From: Panaeolus papilionaceus
Lineage: Eukaryota; Basidiomycota; Agaricomycetes; Agaricales
DNA: 64,000 bases
Assembly: GCA_015501605.1 (NCBI GenBank)
Contig: JADNRZ010000004.1
Span: forward strand, 1,612,001 to 1,676,000
Reading direction: 5' to 3'
The notes below the pieces were generated by a model, which saw only the letters and a list, made by a program, of their open reading frames with translations, did not search any database and was not told the DNA's origin. Below, piece by piece: positions 35,808-48,317 of the stretch (its first letter is position 1; every line of letters begins with the position of its first letter). Position numbers and translations under genes: made by a program.

Positions 35808-37796
35808 CAGGGTAGTTTGAGAGTTCAACTCAAACTCTTTGCGATTGAAAACATGCATCGTGTTTTTCGATGATATTTGCGATACTTCCGACGAGCTACG
35901 GCCTTCTGCGCGCAACGCCATTATATGATGACGGTTGGTGTGTGGATGGTTGGCGTTCGTTCACTGTCCCCCTTCCTCCCTTGACCTGTTTGTTTTCTTT
36001 GTTGATCATGTCCACCCGTGATCGTGCTAGGAAATGAATGGGTTCTGCGCTGCTTCATGCCACGACCTCACGACCTCCTCCACCCTCCACCCCGCCGCCT
36101 TTCAACTCGACTTGGCACGATGAAGTTGAAGACCTGTCCATCCATCCAGCCAGCCATCTTCCGTCCCCCATTGTGGCCAAGCCCACGTTTACGGATTACG
36201 ACCCGTTTATCCCTTGATCCACATCTCAAGACACCTAGATTCTTTATTGAATTCGAGCTTTCAGTGGCCCTGCACGAATCCAAGCCGTCGTCCCCCACCC
36301 CACCCCACACAAGAAAGAAAGAAGAAATAGAAAATTAAAGCATCCATGATCCACTTTTCATGCTTCTCCGCCGCTCGCCCGGTTGCAGTGTTAATTCCGA
36401 GCTCGGAAGTTACTTGATTTGCGTTTGTATTATGTACTCGTGTGCCTTGTGGGATTGTAGATAAGTGAGTAGATAGGGAGGGGAAGTGTAGACGTCATTT
36501 GATGTGGCGAAACGTGCTTACGCTGACGACAGTGACGAGTGGTTATTTTAGAAGGAATTCGAAGTATGTATTGGCACAATGGAACCGAGTTAAACATCGA
36601 TTAGTGGGTGTTTGTGGACGGCGTTGGGTGCAGGTAAAGCGGGTAGATGCTCTATGGCGATAAGGTCATACCCGGAAATTTAATGCAGGTTCGGGGCTCC
36701 TTTCCTTCCTTCCGGTTTTTGTGGGGGTTTTTGGGATCGTGGTTTTATATTGTGTGGAAATAGATATTGAATTGACTGATAGGATTAGATTAGGCTCGTA
36801 GTGATAGTGATAAGTATAGAATTGGAAGTGGGATGATCAAAGGAGGAACGGGGTCAGTTACCGTTTACTTGACTGTACGTATGTAAGGTAATGTATTGAT
36901 CAGGGCAACATGTGCAGTTCATTTGCCAAGATGCCTGCGACAGAGTGCCCCAAGAAAAAATTGACAAGCGCTGTTTTGTGTGATGGTCAATGGATTCAGG
37001 CTTCTTGCCCTATGACCACCACCACCATCAGCAACTATAACGTCTAAACGTCCTAAACATCCTCTGTTTTGCCTTTATTCCTCCCTTGTGCTTCGTCTTT
37101 GTCCTCTGGAGCCGAGTTACGATTCGGATTCAGATTCAGATTAACCATATTGTTCCATCCCTTTTTTTTTTTTCAAATAATTCCTAGTATTATTTGAGCC
37201 TTTGCTATATACCTTACTTTGCCATTTACTTGACACTGGCAGTATCCCGACCGGTTATTCCGTCAGCCATCCCATCGTCCGAGACTGGCGCCCCTGAAAT
37301 CCCAAATTGACAACCTTCATTTTTTTTTTGTTTGATTTTCGGCGGCCCGTCGTTGTTGTTGACCCTTTTGAGGACAAACGTTTTTTCAACACCACGCTTA
37401 AACTTGTCCTTTACCCGAGCCACCTACCACTGCACCTTCCTTGCATCCTTGCCTTGAGTTTTGACTGTTGGTTCGTTGTGTTTCTGTTGAGCTTTCTGTC
37501 TGCTTTGAATCTGCTCTGATCCATATTCCCCCTTGCCCTTCCCACAGTCATTGTCGGCTCCTGTTTCTGAAATACCCAAGGAAACGACGACGACAGACTT
37601 ACATTTAACCACGACCTTCACCTCCCATCGCCTCTCCTGTCCTTTTCCCGACTGGTTATTACCATTTATTTCTCCCTGTTTTGTCCTGCTTCCCGATACC
37701 AAAGACACCACAACGAACACCCGAATACATTTCATTCCATTATATCATTGACATAGGGCACTACATTACTTTGCTTTGCAATCTTCCAATTGGCAC
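35808..37796. other. 2-kb intergenic region
   Basis: Spacer between UPF1 and the basic low-complexity gene. The last 700 bp are pyrimidine-rich on the plus strand, typical of an untranslated leader; a leader intron is possible but I cannot fix its ends. No coding sequence recognised. Confidence 0.4.
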
Positions 37797-39563
37797 ATGG
37801 CTACAACCACAGAACTACCACCACTACCCGTCCCCACTACGACTCCTGATAACGACCTCACCCTCACCCTCGCTCGTGTCAATGATCTAACTCTCCATAT
37901 CCCAGGAGATGGTCTCACCACTTCCAATGCATTATCAAGCGAACCTCCATCCTCATCCGTCTCCTGCTCTTCCTCCGGTCCACCATCCCCCAACCCCCTC
38001 CTAAGCGAATCCAACACCTCATCCAGCACAGCTGCATCCTCCAATACCACCATCAAAACCTCCGCATCTTCATCTTCCGCATCATCCGCCGAAAATGACA
38101 CCTTCTCATCCCCCCTCCTCAAAGTCTCACAAGCCGAGCTCATTCGCCTAGAAACCGCATCGGCAGATGACATTGCCAACATCAACCATACCACCCACGA
38201 TAACGAACTTGACAACGACGGGGGCATCGCTACCCCTCTCTCCTCCAACGACGGAGAAGATCAACAAATCGCACGATCCACCGCCTCGCTGCCTACATCC
38301 CTCAACGTGCGCTTTGCGCCTCTCCCCGAACTCGCCCCGCGCAAACGCAGGTCCGCCGCCCCCCTCGGCATGGCAGCGCGCAAGCAGCTCATGCGGCGCC
38401 GGCGCAACCAACACGGGGAGCACCACGCCTCCGCCGCCTCGGACGCCGAGCTCGATGGCGTCAACGCCTCGGGCGAGGTCCAGATGAGCCCGTCGTACAC
38501 CGCCGCTGCGAATGCGGTGGGGTGGACGGAGGAGGAGATTGGCGAGTTTAGGAGGCGGCAGGAGGCGATTGCGGCGAGGCAGGCGATGAATGTGGCGTAT
38601 GTGACTGCTGTGGATGCGAGGATACATGAGGCGGAGGTGGAGAATGAGGAGTATAGGAGGTCGTTGAGTTCGAGGGCGAGGAGGAAGGGGAAGGAGGGGA
38701 ATGCGGGAAAGGGGGTGGAGAGGTCGAAGAGTGTGGGCGCAGCTGGACGGAATGGGGGTGAGGAGTTGGAGGGAGATGTGAGGAAGACGGTGTTTGGGAG
38801 GATTGTGAAGGGGGCGAGTAAGACGCTGTTCAAGAAGATCTCAAACAGGGAGTTGGCGGCTGCACGACAACAGCAGATGCTAGGAGCTGGGAATGGGAAC
38901 GATCAAGATGAAGGCGAAGGCGAATCATCGACGGACGATGTATCGCTGAGATTGAAGAGACAGCAGTCGGATTCTGGGCTGAAGTCAAAACACACTGGTA
39001 CGGCGTCGAAATGGTATCGCGCGGGTACAGCGACGCCGCCGCCTCCAATACCGCTGCGCCCGATCTTACTCAACGGGAACTCGCACGTCAATGGTAATGG
39101 AGGACCGCGAGTAAATGGCGAGGCACAGCCGGAGCAGGGTGATAGTCGTCGTGGTAGTGGGATCGGTTTCGGCATGGGTGCTAACCGTGATAATTCCCCT
39201 AATGGGAGTGGGAGTGGGAGTGAGGGTGGGTTTACGACAGCAGCAGGAACAGGGGCAGACGAGGAACCGGAGGAGCAAGAAGAAGAAGAAGGGAGGGTGT
39301 GGGAGGAGGAGATTGGGCAGACGTTTCCGTTGAATGTGGGGCAGACGGAGACGTTTGTTGAGGGGCGGGGGGTGTATTCGACTGCTACCACCAGTGGTGT
39401 TGAGAGTGGCTCTGGTGCAGGTGCAGGGAGATCGAGGAGTGCGACGCCACCGTCACCGGGGACGACGACGACGAGTGTTGTTGCTGTTGGAGCTGTGAAG
39501 ACGAAGAGGATGAGTGGGGGTGTTGTGAGCAAGGTGTCGGGGTTGGGTGGTGTCAAGTCGTGA
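37797..39563 (+). CDS. Basic low-complexity protein of unknown function
   Basis: Single-exon gene of 588 residues from the ATG at 37797 (the frame is open a few codons further up). The N-terminal 140 residues are Ser/Thr/Pro-rich. A basic stretch follows (APRKRRSAAPLGMAARKQL, MRRRRNQ), a possible nuclear localisation signal. Then comes a helical, charged segment (GWTEEEIGEFRRRQEAIAAR, EVENEEYRRSL) that may form a coiled coil, and a short conserved-looking block VFGRIVKGASKTLFKKISN. The C-terminal 230 residues are Gly/Ser/Glu-rich. No known domain. DNA composition flips from C-rich to G-rich on the plus strand near 38500, inside the coding region. Probably a nuclear or cytoskeletal regulator, but this is a guess. 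Confidence 0.7.
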   Translation: MATTTELPPLPVPTTTPDNDLTLTLARVNDLTLHIPGDGLTTSNALSSEPPSSSVSCSSSGPPSPNPLLSESNTSSSTAASSNTTIKTSASSSSASSAENDTFSSPLLKVSQAELIRLETASADDIANINHTTHDNELDNDGGIATPLSSNDGEDQQIARSTASLPTSLNVRFAPLPELAPRKRRSAAPLGMAARKQLMRRRRNQHGEHHASAASDAELDGVNASGEVQMSPSYTAAANAVGWTEEEIGEFRRRQEAIAARQAMNVAYVTAVDARIHEAEVENEEYRRSLSSRARRKGKEGNAGKGVERSKSVGAAGRNGGEELEGDVRKTVFGRIVKGASKTLFKKISNRELAAARQQQMLGAGNGNDQDEGEGESSTDDVSLRLKRQQSDSGLKSKHTGTASKWYRAGTATPPPPIPLRPILLNGNSHVNGNGGPRVNGEAQPEQGDSRRGSGIGFGMGANRDNSPNGSGSGSEGGFTTAAGTGADEEPEEQEEEEGRVWEEEIGQTFPLNVGQTETFVEGRGVYSTATTSGVESGSGAGAGRSRSATPPSPGTTTTSVVAVGAVKTKRMSGGVVSKVSGLGGVKS

Positions 39564-42500
39564 CATGGTCTGCCTCCCTTGCTCCTTTCTGCTTTTTTTA
39601 AAGGATTTTGCGATGCGACACTGCGACTAAGCGACCTCTGATTACCCCTCCTCTCCCCCCTCCCTCTGCGATTCTGGCTTCTCGTTTGGGTATCGGTGAT
39701 ACCTCCCTCCCGTTTCATCCGCATATTGTGAGGGAACGACGGCTTTCTGTCTTCGACTTTGACTTCGACGTCAGTGGGAAACCACAAAATCTTTAGGGGG
39801 ATCAAAACCGACAGACCACGACATGATATAACATGACGTCGCTCTTTACATTAATCCTGGGCCACTGGCGTTGTCTGTATATGCATACCCTCGCCTGGGT
39901 TTGGCGTGTGTATCTCAAGCTATTTTATTTTGATCTTGGATAGACCCACTACCCAACACTCGTCGTCTTGAAAGTCATCCACCTGCCTGTTGTTGGGCTC
40001 ACATCGGCATGACATATTTCCCCCCTCTGGACACACACCGTCCCATTGTAGAGTCGTATTTTATCGTATCGTCCATTCAGCTCTTTACCGCCCATCGTTT
40101 CAACCACCATTTTTAACATTAACAATCGTTTCGTTTACTTGCATCATTTCAATTGTTTCGACATACTATCTATTTTATTTTATTTTATTCTAGACGACTT
40201 TCTTTTCATATCATCCACATTTACATCCACCCACGTTCTCGTTCATTGTGATGACACAAACACAAAGGCCAAAGGAAAATATTCGCATTTCAAACCTATT
40301 TCAGATTACTACTACCACTAGGCTCTACTTAGATTACATTATATATTCCAGTTTCTTCTTCGTGGTTGGTTCAGCTTTGTTGTTGATTTTCAATTGACCG
40401 AGTCGTGTCGCTTGAAGATTTTCATTCCCCCCAGTCTGTTCTCCTGTTTTTATCCACTATCTGTTTTACTTTTAGTTGTTATACTTGTAGTTTCCTAATC
40501 ATAAGGATAGGATGTTTTGTTTCGTTTTAGTTTGGGATTTTTAATCTGTTGGATTGCAATTACGTGCCGAGTTATATTTATTGTTTCGGAAGTTATTGGT
40601 ATCTCAGCTCAGCTCCCTCTCGTCAAATTCTCTCTCTCTCTCTTATTTAAATGTTAAATCAAATTACGGTTTAAATTTTGCTCGACGGCTTCTTCGTGCC
40701 GAATTTTCACTTGTATGAATAAGGGATCCAGCAGAACTGCAAGCCTTGCTTTAGCCGTGTGGTCACGTAGAGTCTTCGATTTCAACGTACTTAGAGGGAG
40801 CACTCTCATGAAGACATGGTCGTGTGCCTTCGTGTGCAAGTTGGAGTAGTTACAGTATGAGGTTATTTCTGGGCCTGTCATTGGTTTGAGTGATAAGAAA
40901 TAATTAGGCGGGTATAGGAAAACAACGGAAGAAAATGGAATAGAATGGAATGGAATACGATTATAATAGAGATAGAGATAGAGCTATTTATGTTGTCGAG
41001 GGAGCTGAAGCCTTATATTCAGATACTAATTCTATTCATGGTGTGATATAGATGGCGATGACGACTTATAGGGTGTCGGGAGAGGAACGGGTCCGAAGGT
41101 GTACTTGCGCCGTGTTGGGATTATTTCGAGTTATTTTCGAGTGGTCGTGGATGGATTGGTATTTTTAGATTAAGTACAATACTGAGATGGGGTTTCGAGT
41201 TTGTGAGGAGGGGTTGGATGGGGTGCCAGAGTTCGACGCATTCAGATGGGCGGTGGATATTAGATATCCTACTTACTCGAGGCTACACCGACGGCGTTGA
41301 TGCGATGAAGTCAATTACTTACTTACAAGGCGAGAAGCAAGCAGATGTGACTGGTAGCTGTTTAATTCAATTTAATTTCATTAGTAACACTTGTCAGCCT
41401 CGATTACATTGACAATGATTAGCATGACGAGGTTAAGGCGGTCAAGGCGATTGTTCTCGAGATAGGGGTCATCCAAGCTGGTCGTGCGTACCATACTTAC
41501 CCACTTTTAGGCACAGATGTGGAGCGAGAGCTGATTTACTCCCCATAAGTATCGCTCTAGCTGCGCTAGAATGAGGAGAAGGATGGATCGGAAATTAAGG
41601 TAGAGAAGGGTAAGTGCGTCTGTTAGTAGATAAGATGCGGTGCGAAGCGACGGGACGAGGCTATGCACGCCAAATTCGCTTGGATTAATGAGCTCAAGGC
41701 TACGGCTAAGCTTGAGCTAGACATTACATTTGTAACCTCTTCGAGTTGAGATGGTTACGCTGCACGTTTGTCGATGATTGAGAACCTGTGAATTTGAGTG
41801 ATCGAACCTGAATGGGATGGTGGCGTTTACGATGCAGGTGGGGGCTAAAACGTTGAGCACTTCCAGGAACGTACTTATCGACTATCAGTGTATCGAGAGA
41901 AGATACCCATGGTTGTTACCATTATTGTACCCAACGAACCCGCGATGTTCATGGGTTGTACCAGGTCGTGATCAACGGTGCAGGTTCGTCTGAATTGCAT
42001 TGACAAAAAACAATACAAAATGTGCTCCACATGAGGGACAATTGATGGGCGTCGTTTTGGGCGTTGCCGTTCGAGACTTGTTGAAGACTCGGAGTGTAAA
42101 CTATGCCTTGCCTTGTTTTATACCTTACAGGTGTGCATGTGCACCAAGACGATCTTACCGGACCTCGCTGATCATGCGATGGGGTAAGTCCATAAAAAAA
42201 CGGTACTCCGCGGCGCTCGATGTACCTGGAAGCCTCTGAAAGCAATGCGATATATGAGGGGAGAAAGAAGGGTGTCTCGGAGCAAGTAGATTTTGATAAA
42301 ACGATATTTATTGGCTGCATGGGTGGTAGTAAGCAGTGATAAATCTAAATTTAGCCGTGTCGGGTGCCGCACGGCTGGCTGGCGAGAACACGGCCATTGG
42401 GTTCGGATGATGCGCAGCTGGGTTAAGAATGGAAGATGGATTATGGTTCGAGTGGTGATATTAAGCCTGAGTTTGGGTGTCATTTGAGTTGTATTTTATG

Positions 42501-43036
42501 AGGTTTATTTCCTTGAATAATTACTGAGGGGGAGGAGACCTGGAGACGGAGTCAGTGTGATAATTTGTGGGAATTTGAAATGCGACGCGACGCGTTTGAT
42601 TTTTTTGCACTGCCACGTGGTGCTATATCGGGAGGGTTGCGTTGAATTGAATTGCTACCTCGAGCAGTCTTGATTCTAACCACTTTTTATTTTTTTTAAT
42701 TTTTTTATAGAGATTTTTCAACGATTAAACTCACAACGATGAGTATCAGATGTTCAAGATTAATTTTTCATATATTTCAAGTATTTTAATCTGATTTTTT
42801 GTCTGACAAAAAGAAAGGGAAATGAGTGAAACGACATTGACATTGGATTGCTGTGTGGTTACTTATGAAATGCGGGCCATTCCTGTTTGTGGCCCTTGCG
42901 GCAGTCAATCCCACCCATCATCCGACATTCCATTCTTTGTCTTTAACCTCCATCTCAACCCCCTCCTCCCTCCCCTAGGTACCATCTACCTAGTCTCATT
43001 GCCGCAGGTCGACCGTCCTCTCAGTCGTCGCTCATC
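39564..43036. other. 3.5-kb gene-free region
   Basis: Largest interval without a supported gene. From 39960 to about 40660 the plus strand is T-rich with TTTTATTTTATTTTATT runs; from 40660 to 41100 it turns A-rich. Only short frames without motifs occur. It could hold a long 3' untranslated tail, a non-coding transcript, or the regulatory region of the mucin-like gene downstream. Confidence 0.4.
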
Positions 43037-45001
43037 ATGGCCTCCTCATGTTCCACCTTTGCGACTCTGACGAACACAATAACGACGTTCACAGAGTCGA
43101 CATTTTCAACCATGACAGAGACAGTGTCCACTCCTCCTGGTTCAGTGGTTACACAGACCATTTCTACATGTATTCCTGTTACGATCAGAAGTATGACTAC
43201 ATGTAGTCCTGGTTTTACAACTACGGAAGTGACTCAACCTGGTAGGATCTCCTGGACACATCATCGACATGACCAACAAATCTAAGTTTTATCCTAGGTA
43301 CACCAACCACTATTACTGTCCCAGCGACTGGTACTACGCATATACCAATTACAACTTTTGCTACGCTCTTTGGATCTTCTTGTACGACGTTCTCTACTCC
43401 TCCGAGTAACCCACCAACTTCAGATCCTTTGCCACCCTCGACGACCCCACCGACACCGACGCCTACACCTACACCTACACCTACTACACTTACGAGTCAA
43501 ACTGTCTACACTTCCAATAGTTCAACATTTACGTCTACGATCACGACCACGTCTGCAGTCCTCCCTACCACCTCCGATACACCTGCCCCAACTGGCAACT
43601 CTAATAAATCCGCCGCCCCCATTGGTGCTATCGTCGGTGGTGTAGTGGGAGGAGTAGTGGCCCTTGCTGTTCTCGGCTTCTTGACATGGTATTTGATGTG
43701 CGTACAATTAATCTTCATGTCGTTTCATAAGCAACCAAGCTACCAACTTACATTTTCATTTATCTAGTCGCAAACAAAGCGGTTTCGACAAATTCTTCAA
43801 CCGCGATGAAGACGGCACAAGCGGCAATACTACATCATTGAAACCTCAGCCCACAGACAAACTCTACAACTATCAACTCGTAGGCGAGGGCGGGTCGAAC
43901 CCAGCTAACACCGGTTTAACGCAAGATATGGGGAATGCACCAACGCAGTCATCTCAGCCCTCTGCACCAGGCCACGCACGCACGCCTTCCATGACGCCTC
44001 TTATTGCCAGCGTTGCCGGGGCTGCAGCTATATCAGGGGGAATAGCCGTCGCGGCGTCCACGAGGCGATCCAACGACTCGCAGCCTCAGCCTCAGCCCCT
44101 CCATCCCGCAGGTGCTGGGCCTGGTGGGCCTCCATCGAGCTTCCCGCCTACTATGCAGAATTGGCAAGCTGGTCAGAACCAAGGCGTGTATGGACCTCTG
44201 CAGCAAAACCAAGGGTACAACGGTGGTAATGGCAATATGAATGTGAATGCGATGGGATACCCACCTGGTCCGCCATCCAATGTGACGACGATGTATACGG
44301 GCTCGAGTGCGACGCCGGGAACGCCGGGAACGATGAACTCGGGCACGGGCTTGTTGGGTCATAATACAAGTGTGAGCTCTGGGTCCGTGTATAGTGGCAC
44401 CAACTCGCCCCCGGCTTCGCAATGGGGCGGTCAGTCGCCTGTGAGCACGCCGTTTGGGCCCCCTGCGACGATTGTGCCGATGGCGGGGATGGGGATGGGT
44501 GGACAATCGCACCAGCAGCAGCAACAGCAGTTTGGACAAATGCACCAGCAGCAGCAGCATCAGCAGTTTGGACAAGCTCAAGGTCAACAAGCTTTCGGTA
44601 ATGCCTATTCACATCAGCAACAACAACAACAGCAATCTGCATTTGATCCATACTCTCAAAGCCACACAGGCAGCTCTTCAGCCTCCCCAGAACCACCACG
44701 CACACTCCAGGTCATCAACGCAGACCCGTACGCCACCTCAACAGGGTCATTCGCAGCGTATGAGACTCCCGGTGCTGGTGGGTCTTCAGGTGCAGCCGGT
44801 TCTTCTGGTGCTGGGTCGTCATCAGTTGGTGGTGGTGCGGCAGCGGGAGCGGGTGGTTCGAGTGGTGTGGATGGGAAAGGGCGGCCGATTGATACGAGAG
44901 GGGAGAAGGCAGCGCTTGTGCATTTGGATGGGGGCATGTATCAGGAGCCTGCGCCTGGGCAGTTGCCTGCTGGGGCTGCGCCGCCTGCGTATGGGGAGTA
45001 G
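43037..45001 (+). CDS. Ser/Thr-rich single-pass membrane protein with poly-Q tail
   Basis: 612 residues in three exons: 43037..43241, 43298..43697 and 43768..45001. The N-terminal ~185 residues are Thr/Ser/Pro-rich with TPTPTPTPTPTT repeats and six cysteines, as in heavily O-mannosylated wall proteins. One transmembrane segment follows (IGAIVGGVVGGVVALAVL), then a basic stop-transfer RKQSGFDKFFNR and a ~390-residue cytoplasmic tail with QQQQQFGQMHQQQQ-type runs and a Gly/Ser-rich end. This is the layout of mucin-like wall-stress sensors, although no WSC domain is seen and no N-terminal signal peptide is present, so insertion may be type III. The second transmembrane-like stretch (VAGAAAISGGIAVAAS) in the tail is weak. 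Confidence 0.78.
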
Positions 45002-46099
45002 ATGATTGGGATTTAGGGGGACGAAGGAGGGGTGGGCTGGGGAGTGAAAAGAGGCTGAGCTCAAGTGGATTGGGTTTTATTTTTGTGCTTGCTAATTTTT
45101 TTATGATTCTGTTCTGATTTGATGTTGGATATTTAATGTTGTCATTCATCACTTTTTTTTTTAACTGTTGACACCTTCTGTTTTTCTTTCTTTTGTTGTT
45201 TCATCTTTCAACGCTTTGGTTTGATTTGATTTGGGTATACCTCAAGGCTCAAGCTTGATATTCCACATTTAAATTCACCACTTTCACCGTCGTGTTGTTC
45301 ATTCTACCCTTCCTTCATTCTTTTCAAAAAAAATAATCCCAACCTCCATCCCCCATCTCCCTTTCAATCACGCAACAATCCACCTCTCTATCTTCGGAGT
45401 GACGAAGATGAAAACTCTGGTTGACTGTATAGTTATCAAACGACCGCCGTCCTTCCTTCCTTCCTTTCTTTAACACTCACCTTCTCACTCATTTCTTCAT
45501 CTTTAACATACGCTTATCTTTCGAGGACTTGAACCATTTATGACACCGTATCATATCATTTCACGAATAAAGTACATATCCCTATGTACCTCAACGTTTT
45601 CTTTCTTTCTCCTCACAAGCCTCACCCCTACCCCCTCCCAACGCCTGCGAAGACCATACACGGCATGGCTTAGCTGGGTTGGGTTGGGCTAGACAAGCTG
45701 ACCATCACATCGCACAAAATTTTTCGATTACTCGCATTTTTACTTCACTTAGCATCTATGGACTTTATTCACTCTTTCTCTGTTTACAGTCTGATAAGTA
45801 GGTTTGGTTTTTGGTTTGTTAGTTGAGTATTTAGTTGGTTGTTACATATACATTCGAATCTTATTACTGTTAGTGTTGGCAATGTTGTGGCAGGGTGCAT
45901 GGTGTGTGTTGTGATGTTTGGGAATCGGGCGCTTCAGGGACGTGAACCTAAGCCAAGGTGGGTGAGCCAAGTGAGTCGATCACTTCAGTTGCATGCAGGT
46001 ATCATCAACATGCAATTTATGCGCGCTTAGGTGATCAACTTCCGTTCTTGATGTTCCTCTTCGCCAAAACGCTGCGCGACATCACAATACACGCACTTG
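45002..46099. other. Intergenic spacer
   Basis: 3' region of the membrane-protein gene; pyrimidine-rich from 45100 to 45800. No gene seen. Confidence 0.35.
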
Positions 46100-47152
46100 C
46101 ATCTAGAAGAAGTCGTGCTTGATATCAATGGCAAGCAAGTGACGTCGTTGCTTTACACCAGGTGTTTCCGTGTCTTAGGAAATTGACCATCGAGGTGGCA
46201 ATCCACTGATACGGAAGATCACATGCGACTAGGTTGCAGGGCTGTGAAGGGTACTGTTGGGGCCCCAACGCATGTGCCCATTCGCCCCTCGATGGACCTC
46301 CGACGAGCCTCGAACTTGATGAACTATGCTTCGTTTCTAATCCATACAGTGTGGAGCTTCGGCTTACCAGGTATGGTGTCTATGTTGTGTTCTGGCCTCA
46401 TAGACCATTTCAATCCCTTTCGGTGAACCGGATCGTTAATCTGACGACAGCCCGTCAGAAAAGTGATTTTTGGAAGAAGTTCCTAGAACTGGTCAAGCAT
46501 GTATCAAAAGACCTTGTGGGGCTGCTTTGGCATGAGATGATTTACTTAGGTGAGCGAGTAGTGTCTATTAGGATTTTTGAGTGGGTGAATAAGCTTAAAG
46601 CTTCATTGGTGGTGTTTTCACTTTTTGTGTGTACATGAAGTTTATGACTACTATTGTGTAGGTGTTATTCAACAAATTCAAGGGATTAGTTGACCAAAAA
46701 TCGAAGCGCTTAATCTTCAAATCCGACAGCAAGTTTCAAAGAAGGAGAGCAGAGTAATTCTGCTGGGCGACACCGAAGATACCTTGCGAGAATTACTGCG
46801 CCTGATGAAAATTCCCGCACTAAAGGCATTATCTCTGTGCATATACGACTCGAACGCGGATTTTCTCGCTCGAATGAAGAGTGGCCTTTCATTTGACCCG
46901 CCGTCGCTGAATTGGGGTGTTATCGATGATGCCCTGTGCGAGAACGGCACACGGTTTGTTGTGTTGAGGACAATGTGGTATCAGCCGCGTCGGTCGCACC
47001 TGCTGACCCACCTTTCGTTTGAATTCCGACTTCCGAGATGTGTAGTTGCGGGTGTTGAGTTGGATGTTGAAATGATCCGCGATCCGTTGTTGGGGTCTTT
47101 GAAGGTTGTGGTTTTTGCATGTTTATGTTTAGGTTTGTGGATATTGTGCTGA
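46100..47152 (+). pseudogene. F-box/LRR-like relic
   Basis: Plus-strand sequence with LRR-like pieces in several frames: HLHLEEVVLDINGKQVTSLL near 46095-46155, then, after a frame change, VFPCLRKLTIEVAIH ending at a TGA (46207-46209), further segments at 46234-46635 and a final open piece at 46784-47152 (LMKIPALKALSLCIYDSN, WGVIDDALCENGTRF). No F-box is left at the start and no consistent exon chain can be drawn, so I read it as the decayed 3' half of an F-box/LRR-type gene. Some of the breaks might be introns that I failed to place. Confidence 0.5.
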
Positions 47153-47402
47153 TTGGACGTGGTATTTTGATTAGGACTTTGAGGGTGATAATGAGACGAA
47201 CTTCGGGCCTGGGAATTGGTTTTCGAAGTGGGTGTCTTAACAACAATCCCAACTTAGGTCTGCGAGAGAACGTTTACATCATCCAGCCAGTATCACGCCA
47301 AGAGTATAGGTAGGCCGAAATGATTGCATTTCGAATAAATCACTACTACTACACTATTAAGCGCCAAACATCGAATATCTGCCCTTCACATTTTCGCAAC
47401 GT

Positions 47403-48317
47403 TCAGTCAAAGTAGCTACGGCGATACTTAGCAACTCCATCTGCCGCCTTGTTCTTGAGCGCCTGGTGGTAGGTAGGGTGGTGGATGGGCATAGCTTCGG
47501 CTCCCTTGGTCTTGTCTACCATGTTGGTGTAGACGTGATGCTTTGTTCCACTGACAGTCTCGCCAGTGCTATGATCGGTGTAGGAAGAATGGATGGGCTC
47601 TTTGTGCACCCCTCCATTGGCTGCCGTCTTTGCCTTTTGGAACGTTGCGGTGATGTGAACGTTGGGGTCTACACTTCCTTGCGCGTGGGCAAGATGTCTA
47701 TGGGTTTATTCGATTAAAATGGAGATGAAGAAACTGCATATAACGGACTCACTCGACAGTCGCGTGCGTAGCACCATTCGTCTTCATCTCCTGTTTAATA
47801 CGATTCACGTGTTCCGTCTTAACCTTCTTGCGCTCTTTACCGTGAAGGTTGAGATCATCGAGGTGCTTCCGAGCAGAGTCACTGAATGTGATTTTGGCCT
47901 GCTGTGAAGCCGGAGCCGCACCGTGATGAGTGGGGCTTGAGAACCTCCCGATTCCAAGGCTCTCGTCGGAGGCGTGGCTGTTCCGTCCTGGTGAACCCGA
48001 CGGAGAGTTTCCTGAAGAGCTAGATGATTCGCTGCTGCTCCCACCGGTGTGGAAGAACTTTGAACGACGTTGTATGAACCCGAAGGGCTGTTGAGCATCG
48101 AAACGCCCTTCGAGGATCTGTTCAGGGCTACAAGGAAGCGTGAGTGAATTTCTGGAGTTGTTACTTGTGAGGCAAAAACATACACATTGACGTTGTCGTG
48201 ATTGGAATGTGAAGGCGTATGGGGGTGCTGGTGAGCATGGTGAACACGTCTTGGGATGACGATGGCGGAAACAGAGGCCACGACGGTGGAGAAATACAGG
48301 AAGGTAGAGAAACGCAT
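47403..48317 (-). CDS. Secreted protein of unknown function (intact copy)
   Basis: 267 residues in three exons: 48317..48184, 48127..47753 and 47697..47403. Signal peptide (FLYFSTVVASVSAIV) followed by a His-rich stretch (HHAHQHPHTPSHSNH), a Ser/Gly-rich linker, a basic segment (HLDDLNLHGKERKKVKTEHV) and a C-terminal part with HSSYTDHSTGETV and HHVYTNMVDKTKGAEAMPIH. No known domain. The mature part is hydrophilic, His- and Lys-rich and lacks a cysteine framework, so it is not a classical small cysteine-rich effector. A decayed copy lies on the plus strand at 10000-10809, and the blocks conserved between the two point to the functionally constrained parts (C-terminal HVYT...PIH block and the RRSKFF block). 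Confidence 0.75.

Noticed and set aside
38261..39805. Long minus-strand frames opposite the basic low-complexity gene
   Set aside because: Compositional shadows of GC-rich coding sequence on the plus strand; no conserved motif and poorer start contexts.
44033..45152. Minus-strand frames opposite the poly-Q membrane protein
   Set aside because: Leu/Arg-rich shadows of CAG/CAA and GGT repeats; no motif.
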